Shown: positions 1-8,325, numbered from the stretch's first letter. The stretch is DNA of 22,638 nucleotides from Candidatus Fermentibacterota bacterium (GCA_012523605.1 JAAYTY010000159.1:1-22638); one strand, 5' to 3'. Program-made: numbers and translations. The notes: generated by a model not told the origin, from the letters alone.

Positions 1-691
1 CGAGCGCGCTCCAGCCCGGCGGTACGAAGCAGAGCCCGCCGGGTGCGGTCTCCTCCAGGAGCTCGGCCTTCGCGCGCGCTACTGCTTCCAGCGAGCCGAA
101 GTACTCGATGTGCGCCCTCCCGATGCAGGTGACCACCGAGACATCGGGGGCCATCACGCGACCCAGCCTCCTCAGCTCGCCCTCGTGGTTCATCCCCGCC
201 TCGAGCACGGCGGCCTCCGCCTTCGGGTCGAGGTTCATCACGGACAGGGGCAGGCCTATGTGGTTGTTGAGGTTGCCGCACGTTCCTCCGGTCCGCATCG
301 AGGGGGACAGCGCCATCTCGATCAGGTGCCTCGTAGTAGTCTTGCCGTTCGAACCCGTCACTCCTATCACCGTACGGGGGCCCCCGCTCCCTCCCGCCCG
401 GTCGCGCCATCCTTCACGGATGGCGCGGGCGACTTCCAGCATCGCCCCGCCCACGTCGCCGACGCGCACGACCCTTCCCGACCAGCCTTCCCTGGAGACC
501 ACGGCGGAGCCCCCGGAGGCCAGCACCTCCCCTACGAAATCGTGTCCGTCGGCCCTGGTGCCGGCCAGTGCGAAGAAGAGCTTCCCGGGCCCCGCCTCTC
601 GGGAATCGATGCACGCTCCCGAGAGGTCTGCGTCCTCGGCCGGGGGAGGTGCTCCGGCCGCCCTGGCGGCGAAGGAAAGAGTGAAGTTCAC
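1..691 (-). CDS. murF: UDP-N-acetylmuramoyl-tripeptide--D-alanyl-D-alanine ligase MurF (3' end missing)
   Basis: Cytoplasmic Mur ligase that adds D-Ala-D-Ala to the UDP-MurNAc-tripeptide, the last cytoplasmic step of the peptidoglycan stem peptide. About 230 N-terminal residues are present and the C-terminal half lies beyond the left edge. The ATP-binding loop GVTGSNGKTTT is visible with its Lys at about residue 117. It is followed by the Mur-ligase central-domain pattern NLNNHIGLP and EAGMNHEGEL, which is typical of MurF. The start is GTG, overlapping the murE stop in a GTGA junction, so translation is probably coupled to murE. Its place directly after murE fits the usual dcw order. Identification is firm; only the length is unknown. 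Confidence 0.93.
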   Translation of the reverse strand, partial: MNFTLSFAARAAGAPPPAEDADLSGACIDSREAGPGKLFFALAGTRADGHDFVGEVLASGGSAVVSREGWSGRVVRVGDVGGAMLEVARAIREGWRDRAGGSGGPRTVIGVTGSNGKTTTRHLIEMALSPSMRTGGTCGNLNNHIGLPLSVMNLDPKAEAAVLEAGMNHEGELRRLGRVMAPDVSVVTCIGRAHIEYFGSLEAVARAKAELLEETAPGGLCFVPPGWSAL

Positions 692-2130
692 CTGAGCTCC
701 CCGAGAGCGTTCCTCGCCTCGATCCTGTCGTCGAAAGGCAGGCGCTCCTTCCCGATCACCTGGTAGTCTTCGTGACCCTTTCCCGCGACTATCACAACAT
801 CGCCGGGCATGGCGAGGCGGACCGCGGCCCTGATGGCCGACCTCCTGTCGGGCTCCACCAGCGGAGCGCACCCGGCCGGAATGCCCGCGACTATCCCGGC
901 GATGATGGCGGCCGGATCCTCGGTTCTGGGATTGTCGCTCGTGACGATCACCACGTCGGCCAGCGAGCCGGCGACGGCCCCCATGAGGGGTCGCTTGGAC
1001 CTGTCCCTGTCGCCGCCGGCGCCGAAGACCACGATCACCCTTCCTTCGGACAGCTCCCTCGCCTGCGTCAGCACGCGCTCGAGCGCGTCGGGTGTGTGCG
1101 CGTAATCGACCGCCAGCAGGAAGTCCTGGCCCGCGTCCACCCTCTCCATCCGGCCGGGTACGCCAGGAAAGGAGGAGAGCAGCTCGGCCGAACGGTCGGC
1201 CGGGATTCCGAGGAGCGTGCAGGCCGCAATGGCACCGGCCGAATTGAAGGCATTCACGCGCGCCGGAACGGCGAGGTCCACGGGAATGGAGAATCCAGGC
1301 CCGTCGAGCACGTAGGAAACCCCGGCGACGCGTGACCTCACGTCCCTCACCCTGAAGGAATCCCCCTCCGATGTTCCGAAGGTCAGCGCGCCGAGGGGAA
1401 CGTTCCATCCCGGCGCGTAGGTTCCGAACACGGCCCGGCCGCCGGGCTTCAGGAGATCCGCGAGGTGCATCTTAGCGGCGATGTACCTCTCCATCGTGCC
1501 GTGGAAATCGAGATGGTCCTGCGTCACGTTCGTGAAGAGAGCCGCGTCGAACCTCACCGCCTCGACTCTCGAGAGCTCGAGAGCGTGACTCGAGACCTCC
1601 ATGACGCAGGCGGCGTCACCCCCGGACGACATAGAGCCGAGCAGTTCGGTCAGCCTGAGCGAGTCGGGCGTGGTTTCCGAAGCGGGAACGGGTATTCCTG
1701 CGACGACATGCCCCACAGTGCCCAGAATGCCGCACCTTCTCCCGGCCCCCTCCATGATCCAGCGCACCATGTGGGCCGTGGAGGTCTTCCCGTTGGTGCC
1801 GGTCACGCCGATCATTTCGAGCCGCTCCCAGGGCCTGCCGAAGAACTCGGCGGCCAGGAGGCACATGGCGCGCCTGTTGTCTCCCGACGGATTCACGATC
1901 ACGGATGGGGCGTCCGAGGGGGACCGCGATTCCACCAGCGCGGCGGAGGCTCCGGAATCGAGCGCGCTTCCGACGAAGGAGCGGCCGTCCTCGCGGAAGC
2001 CTCTGATCGCGACGAAGAGAGACCCGGGGCGGACCTTCCTGGAGTCGCAGGCGAGCGAGGTGATCTCCAGACTCTCCATCGAGGCGGGGCATGGTATCCC
2101 GGCGCTTTGGAGAAGAGTAGCGAGTTTCAC
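688..2130 (-). CDS. murE: UDP-N-acetylmuramoyl-L-alanyl-D-glutamate--2,6-diaminopimelate ligase MurE
   Basis: Cytoplasmic Mur ligase adding the third stem-peptide residue to UDP-MurNAc-L-Ala-D-Glu. The protein is 480 aa, normal for MurE. The P-loop GVTGTNGKTST is at about residues 108-118, and the C-terminal domain carries DNPRTEDP at about 399-406. A DNPR motif is the established signature of ligases using meso-diaminopimelate rather than lysine, so the cell wall is predicted to be meso-DAP type. A KGHEDYQ motif lies near the C-terminus. The start is GTG, chosen because it forms a 4-base GTGA overlap with the ftsI stop and gives the standard N-terminus. The gene overlaps murF downstream in the same way. 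Confidence 0.95.
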   Translation of the reverse strand: MKLATLLQSAGIPCPASMESLEITSLACDSRKVRPGSLFVAIRGFREDGRSFVGSALDSGASAALVESRSPSDAPSVIVNPSGDNRRAMCLLAAEFFGRPWERLEMIGVTGTNGKTSTAHMVRWIMEGAGRRCGILGTVGHVVAGIPVPASETTPDSLRLTELLGSMSSGGDAACVMEVSSHALELSRVEAVRFDAALFTNVTQDHLDFHGTMERYIAAKMHLADLLKPGGRAVFGTYAPGWNVPLGALTFGTSEGDSFRVRDVRSRVAGVSYVLDGPGFSIPVDLAVPARVNAFNSAGAIAACTLLGIPADRSAELLSSFPGVPGRMERVDAGQDFLLAVDYAHTPDALERVLTQARELSEGRVIVVFGAGGDRDRSKRPLMGAVAGSLADVVIVTSDNPRTEDPAAIIAGIVAGIPAGCAPLVEPDRRSAIRAAVRLAMPGDVVIVAGKGHEDYQVIGKERLPFDDRIEARNALGELR

Positions 2131-3833
2131 CGGAGCACCGCCACTCCCCCGGCTTCTTCGGGCACGCCCAGGGCGATGGAGGGATCGGAGGCGAGCAGCC
2201 GGGTCATGATGCTCGAGAAGACCGGCGCGGCAAGTGAGCTTACGAACCTGTAGGCGTAGTCGGGCCTGTCGAACACCACGGCGCAGACGATCCTGGGCCG
2301 TTCCGCCGGAAGCATCCCGACGAAGGCGGAGAGGTAGGCCCCTGCACCGAAGCCCAGCCTCTCGGCCGTGCCGGTCTTCCCGGCGACGCTGACGCCTCTC
2401 ACGGCTGCGGATGCGCCAGTGCCGGTCTCGACGGCTTCGGTGAGTATCCTGCGGATCTCGGCGGCCGTTTCCTCGGAGATGACCCTTCTGGGCCTGATGC
2501 CGGACCAGTCGCGCCAGCCGTCCGTGCCTCGGCTCGCGGCCACCAGTCTGGGCCGGACCAGGTTTCCTCCGTTGGCCACGACGCAGAACGCCATGGCGAG
2601 CTGGAGGGGGGTCACCGCCACCTCCTGACCTATCGCCAGGCAGGCTCTTGAGAGCCTCGACCATTCGGAAACCCTGTGGAGGAGCCCTTCCTCCTCGCCG
2701 GGCAGCTCGATCCCTGTGCGAGCTCCGAAACCGAATCGGCTGCTGTACTCGTATAGAGTGGAATCCGCCAGGCAGCCGGCCATCTGTATCGTCCCGACAT
2801 TGCTGGACTGCGCTATTATCTGCTCGACGCTGAGGACGCCGAACGAGTGGCAGTCCGATATCATCCTGTCCGCGACTGGAATGCGGCCGGCGCTGCAGTC
2901 GAAGCTGTCCGAGGAGGTAAGCAGCCCCTCCTCCAGACAGGCAGCGAGAGTGACTATCTTGAAGGTGGAGCCCGGCTCGTGGATGCTCGAGATGCAGGGG
3001 TTGGCGAGCAGGGATCCGTCCGGCGCCCGCACGGGAAAGCCGCCGAGCGCCAGGATGTCTCCGGTCGCTGGATCCACCAGCACGGCGGCGGCCCATTCGG
3101 CGCCGGACATGACGGCCGCCCTCTCCAGCTCCTCCTGCACGATGTTCTGGAACCTGGCGTCGATGGTCAGCCTTATGTCGTCTCCGTCCACCGGCGGGGT
3201 GCCGGAAGCCTCCGGGCTCGTGATGCTCATCCCGGGATATGCGCTTCGCTCCACGAGGCAGACGCCCGGCTCGCCCGTGAGAAGGCTGTTGAATTCCCTC
3301 TCCAGCCCCTCGTTGCAGTCTCTCGTGCTTCTGCCGATTATCTGGGCGGCGTCGTCGCCGAGCGGATAGGTCCGCCTTGCGCCCACTCTCCAGTTGACCC
3401 CGATCGGGACCGGCCCGGAGATGATCGGGAGAGCTTCCTCCCAGGGCATGTCGCTCGCGATGATCTGATTGACGCCGGTCCTGTCGGGAACGGGGACTTC
3501 GGCTCCGGCGCCTCTGATCCTGGCAAGGAGGCTGTCTATGGCCGACTCGGAACCGGCAGGGACGCTCGGCCAGTAGACCTCCAGCGTGACCACCGGGCTG
3601 TTTCCGGCCAGCAGGTACCCGTTCCTGTCGAAGATGGAGCCCCGCGCGGGATCGAGTATCACCGTGTGCGTGTGCTGGGCGTCGGCCCTCCTCGCGTACT
3701 CGTCGTGCTGAAGGACCTGCAGCTTGAACAGCCTGGCGGCGACAACCAGAAAGAGCGCCGCGGTCAGGACCATGGCGAGCCTGATCCTGGCATCCCTTCT
3801 CGAGGGGCTCAGCTCAGGGGAGGGTTGCGACAT
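2127..3833 (-). CDS. ftsI: Division-specific transpeptidase, penicillin-binding protein FtsI/PBP3
   Basis: Septal peptidoglycan transpeptidase, a membrane-anchored class B PBP of the divisome. The protein is 568 aa. A single N-terminal transmembrane helix spans about residues 19-36, followed by the dimerisation-domain motif RGSIFDRNG. The penicillin-binding fold has all three active-site motifs: S289-T-F-K292 with the catalytic Ser, S343-S-N345, and K486-T-G488. No PASTA domains follow the transpeptidase domain, so it resembles Gram-negative FtsI more than the PASTA-bearing Spo/Pbp2x types. The ATG start at 3833 lies inside the 3' end of ftsL (20-base overlap). The position between ftsL and murE is the canonical dcw location. 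Confidence 0.95.
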   Translation of the reverse strand: MSQPSPELSPSRRDARIRLAMVLTAALFLVVAARLFKLQVLQHDEYARRADAQHTHTVILDPARGSIFDRNGYLLAGNSPVVTLEVYWPSVPAGSESAIDSLLARIRGAGAEVPVPDRTGVNQIIASDMPWEEALPIISGPVPIGVNWRVGARRTYPLGDDAAQIIGRSTRDCNEGLEREFNSLLTGEPGVCLVERSAYPGMSITSPEASGTPPVDGDDIRLTIDARFQNIVQEELERAAVMSGAEWAAAVLVDPATGDILALGGFPVRAPDGSLLANPCISSIHEPGSTFKIVTLAACLEEGLLTSSDSFDCSAGRIPVADRMISDCHSFGVLSVEQIIAQSSNVGTIQMAGCLADSTLYEYSSRFGFGARTGIELPGEEEGLLHRVSEWSRLSRACLAIGQEVAVTPLQLAMAFCVVANGGNLVRPRLVAASRGTDGWRDWSGIRPRRVISEETAAEIRRILTEAVETGTGASAAVRGVSVAGKTGTAERLGFGAGAYLSAFVGMLPAERPRIVCAVVFDRPDYAYRFVSSLAAPVFSSIMTRLLASDPSIALGVPEEAGGVAVLR

Positions 3834-4119
3834 CGCCCGACCTTCCCTCCGCCGATCCGCAACAGAGAGCCATCCTGTCCAGGGGCAGGGGCGCCAGGCC
3901 GAGGGCGGAGCCTATCTCCGCCAACCTGGCCGGAGCGGTCAGCTCCGCCCGCCGGTTCTCGAGCTGGCGCACCTCTCTCTGGAGAGAGGTCCTGATCTCC
4001 TCCAGCTCCCTCATCTCCAGCGCGAGGACGATCCTCCAGTTGTAGAAGGCAATCTGGCTCACAGCCAGAGCCGTGCCGAGGAGGACCGCCGCCGTCAGAA
4101 GCTGTCTCCGCCTGGTCAC
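3814..4119 (-). CDS. ftsL: FtsL-like cell division protein
   Basis: Predicted small bitopic divisome protein of 101 aa. There is a short basic cytoplasmic N-terminus, a transmembrane helix at about residues 7-26, then a coiled-coil stretch at about 35-65 rich in Glu, Arg and Leu. A motif similar to the FtsL/DivIC membrane-proximal end follows (ARLAEIGSALGLAPL). FtsL bridges FtsB/FtsQ with FtsW-FtsI. Sequence conservation in this family is poor, so the call rests on topology, size and position between rsmH and ftsI. The GTG start forms a GTGA overlap with the rsmH stop. Two adjacent Cys residues near the C-terminus (about 86-87) are of unknown significance. Confidence 0.82.
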   Translation of the reverse strand: MTRRRQLLTAAVLLGTALAVSQIAFYNWRIVLALEMRELEEIRTSLQREVRQLENRRAELTAPARLAEIGSALGLAPLPLDRMALCCGSAEGRSGDVATLP

Positions 4120-5012
4120 GACCTCACCCCGGTCCTCAGCTTGGCCGACCTCGCCCTGGGATTCGCGAGACGCTCCGCATCGGTGGGCGCCCTCCAGGCA
4201 GGCCGGCATGGCGTGAAGTCGGGGGAATCCATGAAGAACCGCTTCACGATCCTGTCCTCCAGGGAGTGGAAGGTGATGAAGGCTGCACGGCCCCCGGGCG
4301 CCATCCAGCCGGCAAGCCCGTCTAGAAGGGTTTCCAGCTCGCTCAACTCCCGGTTCACAGCTATCCTGAGCGCCTGGAACACCCTGGAGACCGACTTCAC
4401 CGGATTGCCCCTGACGGCCCTGCGGACAGCCGAGGCGAGATCGAGCGTGGATTCCACCGGGCGGGCCGAGACCACCGCCCTGGCTATCCGCCGGGACCAC
4501 CTCTCCCCGCCCCACCTCCAGAAGATGTCCGCCAGGTCGGCTTCCGGAAGCCCGTTCACCAGCTCGGATGCGTATGGGCCGGTCCCGTGGTCGAACCTCA
4601 TGTCGAGGGGGCCGTCCAGCGAATGGGAGAAGCCGCGGGCTGGATCGTCCAGCTGGAGTGAGGAGAGGCCGAGGTCGAACAGAGCGGCATCCGCCTTGCC
4701 GAGGCCGGTCTCTTCGAGAATCTCCGGGATCGAGGTGTACGAGGCCCGGCGGATCACGAGACCGCTCCTGGAGTTCCAGGCGGCGGCAAGAGCGTCTGCC
4801 GCCGAAGGATCCCTGTCCACCGCAAGAATCGAGGCTTTCGGGAACGCTTTCACGAGAGCCACCAAGTGTCCCCCTCCACCTGCGGTTCCATCGACCACCA
4901 GGCGCGGTCTCGCGGAGGCGAAGAACTCGATCACCTCGCCGGCCATCACCGGCAGGTGGCGCACAGCTACGGGAACGGGCCTCGCTAGTGCTCTCGCTGC
5001 CTGCCGCGACAT
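4116..5012 (-). CDS. rsmH: 16S rRNA (cytosine1402-N4)-methyltransferase RsmH (MraW)
   Basis: SAM-dependent methyltransferase that N4-methylates C1402 in the decoding centre of 16S rRNA. The protein is 298 aa, close to the family norm. The N-terminal HLPVMAGEV and the SAM-binding DGTAGGGGH loop (about 41-49) are visible, followed by LFDLGLSSLQLD and ARGFSH. The C-terminal ITFHSLEDRIVKRFF is highly characteristic of MraW. The start is ATG, about 25 bases after the mraZ stop, with a G-rich stretch just upstream as a possible ribosome binding site. It is the second gene of the dcw cluster, as usual. Confidence 0.96.
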   Translation of the reverse strand: MSRQAARALARPVPVAVRHLPVMAGEVIEFFASARPRLVVDGTAGGGGHLVALVKAFPKASILAVDRDPSAADALAAAWNSRSGLVIRRASYTSIPEILEETGLGKADAALFDLGLSSLQLDDPARGFSHSLDGPLDMRFDHGTGPYASELVNGLPEADLADIFWRWGGERWSRRIARAVVSARPVESTLDLASAVRRAVRGNPVKSVSRVFQALRIAVNRELSELETLLDGLAGWMAPGGRAAFITFHSLEDRIVKRFFMDSPDFTPCRPAWRAPTDAERLANPRARSAKLRTGVRS

Positions 5013-5037
5013 CTCGAGCCCCCCGGCTGCAAGGACT

Positions 5038-5475
5038 CTAGAGATCTATATCGAGCCCCTCGACCACCTCTTCGTACGAGGCATCCTCGCGCTTCATCGC
5101 CGCCGCCAGCCTCTCGGGCGACCATATCTCGATGGTGTCGAGCTGCCCGAGGAAGACTGCGGTGTCGGAGATTCCGGCCATGGCCTGCAGGTCGGCGGGG
5201 ATGCTGATCCGGCCCTGGGCGTCTATGCTCACGGGTCTGAGATTGCTCGCGAACCGCCTCAGGAAGAAGCGCTGTCTGGACTGGCTCCTCGAGAGCCTGC
5301 CGAGCTGCTCACGCAGGACGGTCCACCGCTCGGCCGGATAGAGTTCCAGACAGCCGTCCAGCCCCATGTTGAGGAAGAGGTCCTCCCCTGTGAGCTGGCG
5401 CCGGAACTGCGCCGGAACGCTCACCCGGCCCTTGTCGTCCAGAGAGTGGACATGCTTCCCCGTGAAATCGGCCAT
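5038..5475 (-). CDS. mraZ: Transcriptional regulator MraZ
   Basis: DNA-binding regulator of the dcw cluster, 145 aa, built from two SpoVT/AbrB-like half-domains. Each carries the family DxxxR signature: LDDKGRVSVP at about 12-21 and IDAQGRISIP at about 84-93. MraZ forms ring-shaped oligomers that bind tandem GTGGG-like repeats at its own promoter. Such repeats are seen upstream here and are listed separately. The ATG at 5475 is preferred because AGGAGG lies just upstream and it gives the canonical N-terminus. A longer in-frame reading from a TTG at 5520 would place the start inside the -35 element, so I reject it. Confidence 0.95.
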   Translation of the reverse strand: MADFTGKHVHSLDDKGRVSVPAQFRRQLTGEDLFLNMGLDGCLELYPAERWTVLREQLGRLSRSQSRQRFFLRRFASNLRPVSIDAQGRISIPADLQAMAGISDTAVFLGQLDTIEIWSPERLAAAMKREDASYEEVVEGLDIDL

Positions 5476-5492
5476 GGTCCTCCTGTGGGCAT

Positions 5493-5520
5493 ATTCTATC
5501 CCACTTTGTCCCACTGTCAA
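5493..5520 (-). promoter_or_regulatory. mraZ/dcw promoter
   Basis: On the minus strand a perfect -35 hexamer TTGACA (5515-5520) is separated by 16 bases from TAGAAT (5493-5498), which matches the -10 consensus at 5 of 6 positions. Transcription should start near 5486, leaving a very short leader of about 10 bases that still contains AGGAGG before the mraZ ATG. This is the strongest promoter-like signal for a protein operon in the window. Confidence 0.8.
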
Positions 5521-5524
5521 CCCA
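5500..5524 (-). promoter_or_regulatory. MraZ operator (three TGGG repeats)
   Basis: Three direct TGGG repeats read on the minus strand, visible as CCCA on the plus strand at 5500-5503, 5510-5513 and 5521-5524. The spacings are 10 and 11 bases, one helical turn each. Two of them extend to AGTGGG. Known MraZ boxes consist of three such repeats about 10 bp apart. The repeats straddle the -35 element and fill the spacer, so bound MraZ should block RNA polymerase. Autoregulation is inferred. Confidence 0.78.
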
Positions 5525-5588
5525 TTTCATGGGGAATTCTACCACAGAGCGCCATCAGCCGCCACCCCCGCGCCACCGGGGACCGCAC

Positions 5589-5619
5589 AGTCATCCCGGG
5601 AGGGACGGGCCGGATGACT
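5589..5619 (-). terminator. Stem-loop after the wzc-like gene (possible terminator)
   Basis: A strong inverted repeat, AGTCATCC paired with GGATGACT, extended by two more G-C pairs across a one-base bulge. It begins about 20 bases after the stop of the kinase gene. There is no downstream T-run on the minus strand, so intrinsic termination is uncertain. It separates the export operon from the dcw promoter. Confidence 0.4.
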
Positions 5620-5638
5620 CAGATCGTTGTCGGGAGGG

Positions 5639-7888
5639 TCAGGAGGTGGACTCCGGGGAACCCCGGTCGGACCTGCGGCGCCTGCCGGATTTCCGGCGGT
5701 CGCCTTCGGAATAGTAGTAGTAGTACCTGTACGTGTAGTAGCCGTACGAAGTGTACATGCGAAGGGGATCGAACCCGTTGAGGACTGCTCCCGTGACGTA
5801 TCCCGCGGCGCGGGAGAGCTTGGACAGGGCTGTCTGGACGACCTTCTTGTTCCCGAGCTTGGCGCCCACCACCAGAAGGACTCCGTCCACCTCGGCCGAC
5901 AGGACCAGCGCATCGGTGACCACCGCGACGGGGGGGCTGTCGACTATGATCATGTCGTAGCGGCCCTCGAGCTCGGAGAGCAGTTCGGACATCCTGCCGC
6001 TGCCCAGCAGTTCGGAGGGATTGTGGGGGATGAATCCGCAGGGGAGGAGATCCAGTCCCTCGATTCTCGTCTTCCTGATGCAGGAATCGATGTCCGAGAG
6101 CCCTGCCACGACCTCCGACAGCCCGGGCTCTCTGGGAACCGCGAAGAGGCTGTGCGCTACCGGCCTGCGCAGATCCGCATCCACGAGAAGGCACTTCTGT
6201 CCGGCCTGGGCGAAGGCGACGGCGAGATTGGAGGAGGTTGTGGACTTTCCCTCGCGCGGGCCCGCGCTGGTCACGAGCACGCTTTTCAGCGGCTTGCCCG
6301 CCCTGCTGTACCTGAGACCGGTCCTGAGATCCCTGTAGGCCTCGCTCACCGGATCCCTGGGCGAGACGAGAGTCACAACGCTTCCCGAGACGCCCTCCGA
6401 TCTGGAGCGGGGCTTCCCGGCGGGCTTCCTCATCCTGGGTATCACGCTTAGGATGGAGATCCCCAGCGCCTCCACGTGCTCGGGGCTGGAGAGGCTCGTA
6501 TCCAGGCGCTCGCGGAGCAGCACCACGCCGATTCCCAGGGCTAGCCCCACGAGAAGGCCCATGATCAGGTTCTTCTGCTTCGAGGGGAGGATCATGGCTC
6601 CGGGGAGCGCAGTGTCCACTATTGTGACGTTGCCTATCTGGCCGGCCTCGGCGATTCTCGTCTCTTCGAACTTGGTCCTCAAGAGGATGTAGACGTTCTC
6701 GCTCACGGTCCTGTTGCGCTCCAGCCTCGCGAGGTTCATCTCGGCGGCGGGAAGCCTGGAGAGGCGGGCCTCGATCTCCCCCGCCCTGGAGAGCAGCTCC
6801 GCCTCCCTCGTCCTCTCGGCCCTGATGGAGGCTTCGGTGTCCACGAGCTCGACCATGATGTTCTGGAGAGCCGCCGTGGGGTTGTCGGGGAATGCGGACA
6901 GCGCGAGCCCCTCCAGGGCCTCTGAGAGCGCAGCCCGACGAGCCTCGATCTGCGAATCGATGGACACCAGCGCGCCGTCGTCTTCCGCTATCCCGTCAGC
7001 GATCAGCGCCGCACGGGCGCTCTCGAGCGCCGCCAGATCATTCTGGAGGGAGTTCACGAAAGCGCTGTTCAGATTCTGTATGTCTTCGGCGAGCCCTTCG
7101 CTGAACTCACCCGCCCGGGCGGCGAGATAAGCCCCGCGCGCCTCCAGGGCGCCGGCGTTCGTGGCGGCCTCGGTGGCGCCCGTCTCCAGCGAAACCAGGG
7201 TGGATACGAGGTCTCTGGCCTCGGTGGAGAGGTCGACCAGGCCCTGCGCCGTCTTGTATTCCTCCAGATCGATTTCGGCCTGCTGGAGCTCGGCTTCCAC
7301 GGCCGCAAGCTGGTTCTCGAGGAACTGCCTGACCTCCCTGCTCTCCCCCCTGGCCTCCTCGAGGTTTCTCCTGTAGAAGGTGTGCACGACCAGGTTCGCC
7401 AGTACCGCCGAAGCCGACGGAGAGGAGCCCGTAGCGGAGAGGACGAAGAAGTCGCTGTCCTTCAGCACGCTAACCGAAATGTTGCCGGCGACGAGCCCGA
7501 CGAGGGCGTCCCTGAGGTTCCTGGGAGGCGGAACGGCCCCGTCGAACAGGACCGATATCAGACTGTCGGAATCGGGGCTCCTGAGTACGGAGTCCGCTAC
7601 CGCCTCCGCCATGGACCTGCTTCGGATTATCTGGATCTGGTTGTTCTTCAGAGCATCGACTTCGAACCAGAAGACGCTCGGCAGATCCAGGGTCTGCGAG
7701 ACCATGTTGGAAAGGCCGTAGATGAAGGTGGCGCTTGACTGATAGACGGGCCTGGTGCGCAGAGTGACGAAGATGCTGGCCCCCAGGGAGGCCACCACGA
7801 AGGCGAGGATGATCCACTTGCCCTGGCGTACGAGCCAGATGTACTCGGCGAGGTTGAAGGTCTCCTTCTCTTCGGGCTGTACGGTCAT
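5639..7888 (-). CDS. Wzc-like polysaccharide co-polymerase with BY-kinase domain
   Basis: Inner-membrane protein of 749 aa that should control polysaccharide chain length and export by tyrosine autophosphorylation. A Wzz-type N-terminus with TM1 at about 25-43 leads into a large periplasmic region with long coiled coils (about 170-400). TM2 is at about 437-458. The cytoplasmic BY-kinase domain has Walker A GPREGKST (about 541-550), Walker A' LLVDADLRRP (about 568-577) and Walker B IIVDSPP (about 647-653). A Tyr-rich cluster at about 709-726 is the expected autophosphorylation tail, here followed by a very basic extension of about 20 residues. The ATG at 7888 forms an ATGA overlap with the upstream SLBB gene. 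Confidence 0.93.
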   Translation of the reverse strand: MTVQPEEKETFNLAEYIWLVRQGKWIILAFVVASLGASIFVTLRTRPVYQSSATFIYGLSNMVSQTLDLPSVFWFEVDALKNNQIQIIRSRSMAEAVADSVLRSPDSDSLISVLFDGAVPPPRNLRDALVGLVAGNISVSVLKDSDFFVLSATGSSPSASAVLANLVVHTFYRRNLEEARGESREVRQFLENQLAAVEAELQQAEIDLEEYKTAQGLVDLSTEARDLVSTLVSLETGATEAATNAGALEARGAYLAARAGEFSEGLAEDIQNLNSAFVNSLQNDLAALESARAALIADGIAEDDGALVSIDSQIEARRAALSEALEGLALSAFPDNPTAALQNIMVELVDTEASIRAERTREAELLSRAGEIEARLSRLPAAEMNLARLERNRTVSENVYILLRTKFEETRIAEAGQIGNVTIVDTALPGAMILPSKQKNLIMGLLVGLALGIGVVLLRERLDTSLSSPEHVEALGISILSVIPRMRKPAGKPRSRSEGVSGSVVTLVSPRDPVSEAYRDLRTGLRYSRAGKPLKSVLVTSAGPREGKSTTSSNLAVAFAQAGQKCLLVDADLRRPVAHSLFAVPREPGLSEVVAGLSDIDSCIRKTRIEGLDLLPCGFIPHNPSELLGSGRMSELLSELEGRYDMIIVDSPPVAVVTDALVLSAEVDGVLLVVGAKLGNKKVVQTALSKLSRAAGYVTGAVLNGFDPLRMYTSYGYYTYRYYYYYSEGDRRKSGRRRRSDRGSPESTS

Positions 7889-8325
7889 TGCTTGGCCAGA
7901 ATCCAGACCAGATTGACCGCGACGATGATCTTGTACGCGAAGTCTATGGTATCCTTCCACCACGCGGTGCTGGACTGCGGGACATACACGGTTGCGCCCT
8001 GTGTCAGAACAGGCACCGGGGCGCCTTCGCCGTCGAGATAGTCGTCGAGGTCGTACTCGGTATCAGGGCCCGAATCGTAAACCACTCTGACTCCGCCGAG
8101 ATCGGCGCTGCCCGTCGGGCCTCCGGCGGCGGACAGGGCGGCGACGAGGTCGGAGCCCACGGGAATCTGGACGGTGCCCGGCGACCTGACTTCGCCCCAG
8201 ACATGCACCGTCATCAGAACCTCTCCCGTCTCGACTCCCGGGACGACATATCCGTCGAGCCCGACGGCGCTGGAGGAAACAGCCGCAAGTGCGAGCAGGG
8301 CCGGCACCATGCCCGTCCGCCTCAT
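7885..8325 (-). CDS. Small SLBB-domain polysaccharide export protein
   Basis: 146-aa secreted or membrane protein. A signal peptide covers about residues 1-22. It is followed by one SLBB (soluble-ligand-binding beta-grasp) motif at about 39-72 (VHVWGEVRSPGTV and LVAALSAAGGP), a short acidic segment, and a C-terminal hydrophobic helix at about 127-144. It lies between UDP-glucose dehydrogenase and the BY-kinase, the position normally held by a Wza-like exporter. It lacks the poly_export (PES) domain seen in Wza, so it cannot be a full outer-membrane channel on its own. The ATG shares one base with the ugd stop (TGATG). Function in export is inferred from the domain and neighbours. Confidence 0.82.
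   Translation of the reverse strand: MRRTGMVPALLALAAVSSSAVGLDGYVVPGVETGEVLMTVHVWGEVRSPGTVQIPVGSDLVAALSAAGGPTGSADLGGVRVVYDSGPDTEYDLDDYLDGEGAPVPVLTQGATVYVPQSSTAWWKDTIDFAYKIIVAVNLVWILAKQ

Noticed and set aside
5476..5520. Extension of mraZ to an upstream TTG
   Set aside because: It would place the start codon inside the -35 element and adds 15 residues not seen in MraZ proteins.
3724..5781. A 685-codon open frame on the plus strand, antisense to ftsL, rsmH and mraZ
   Set aside because: It lies opposite three firmly identified genes and shows no recognisable domain. Long antisense frames are expected in GC-rich coding DNA.
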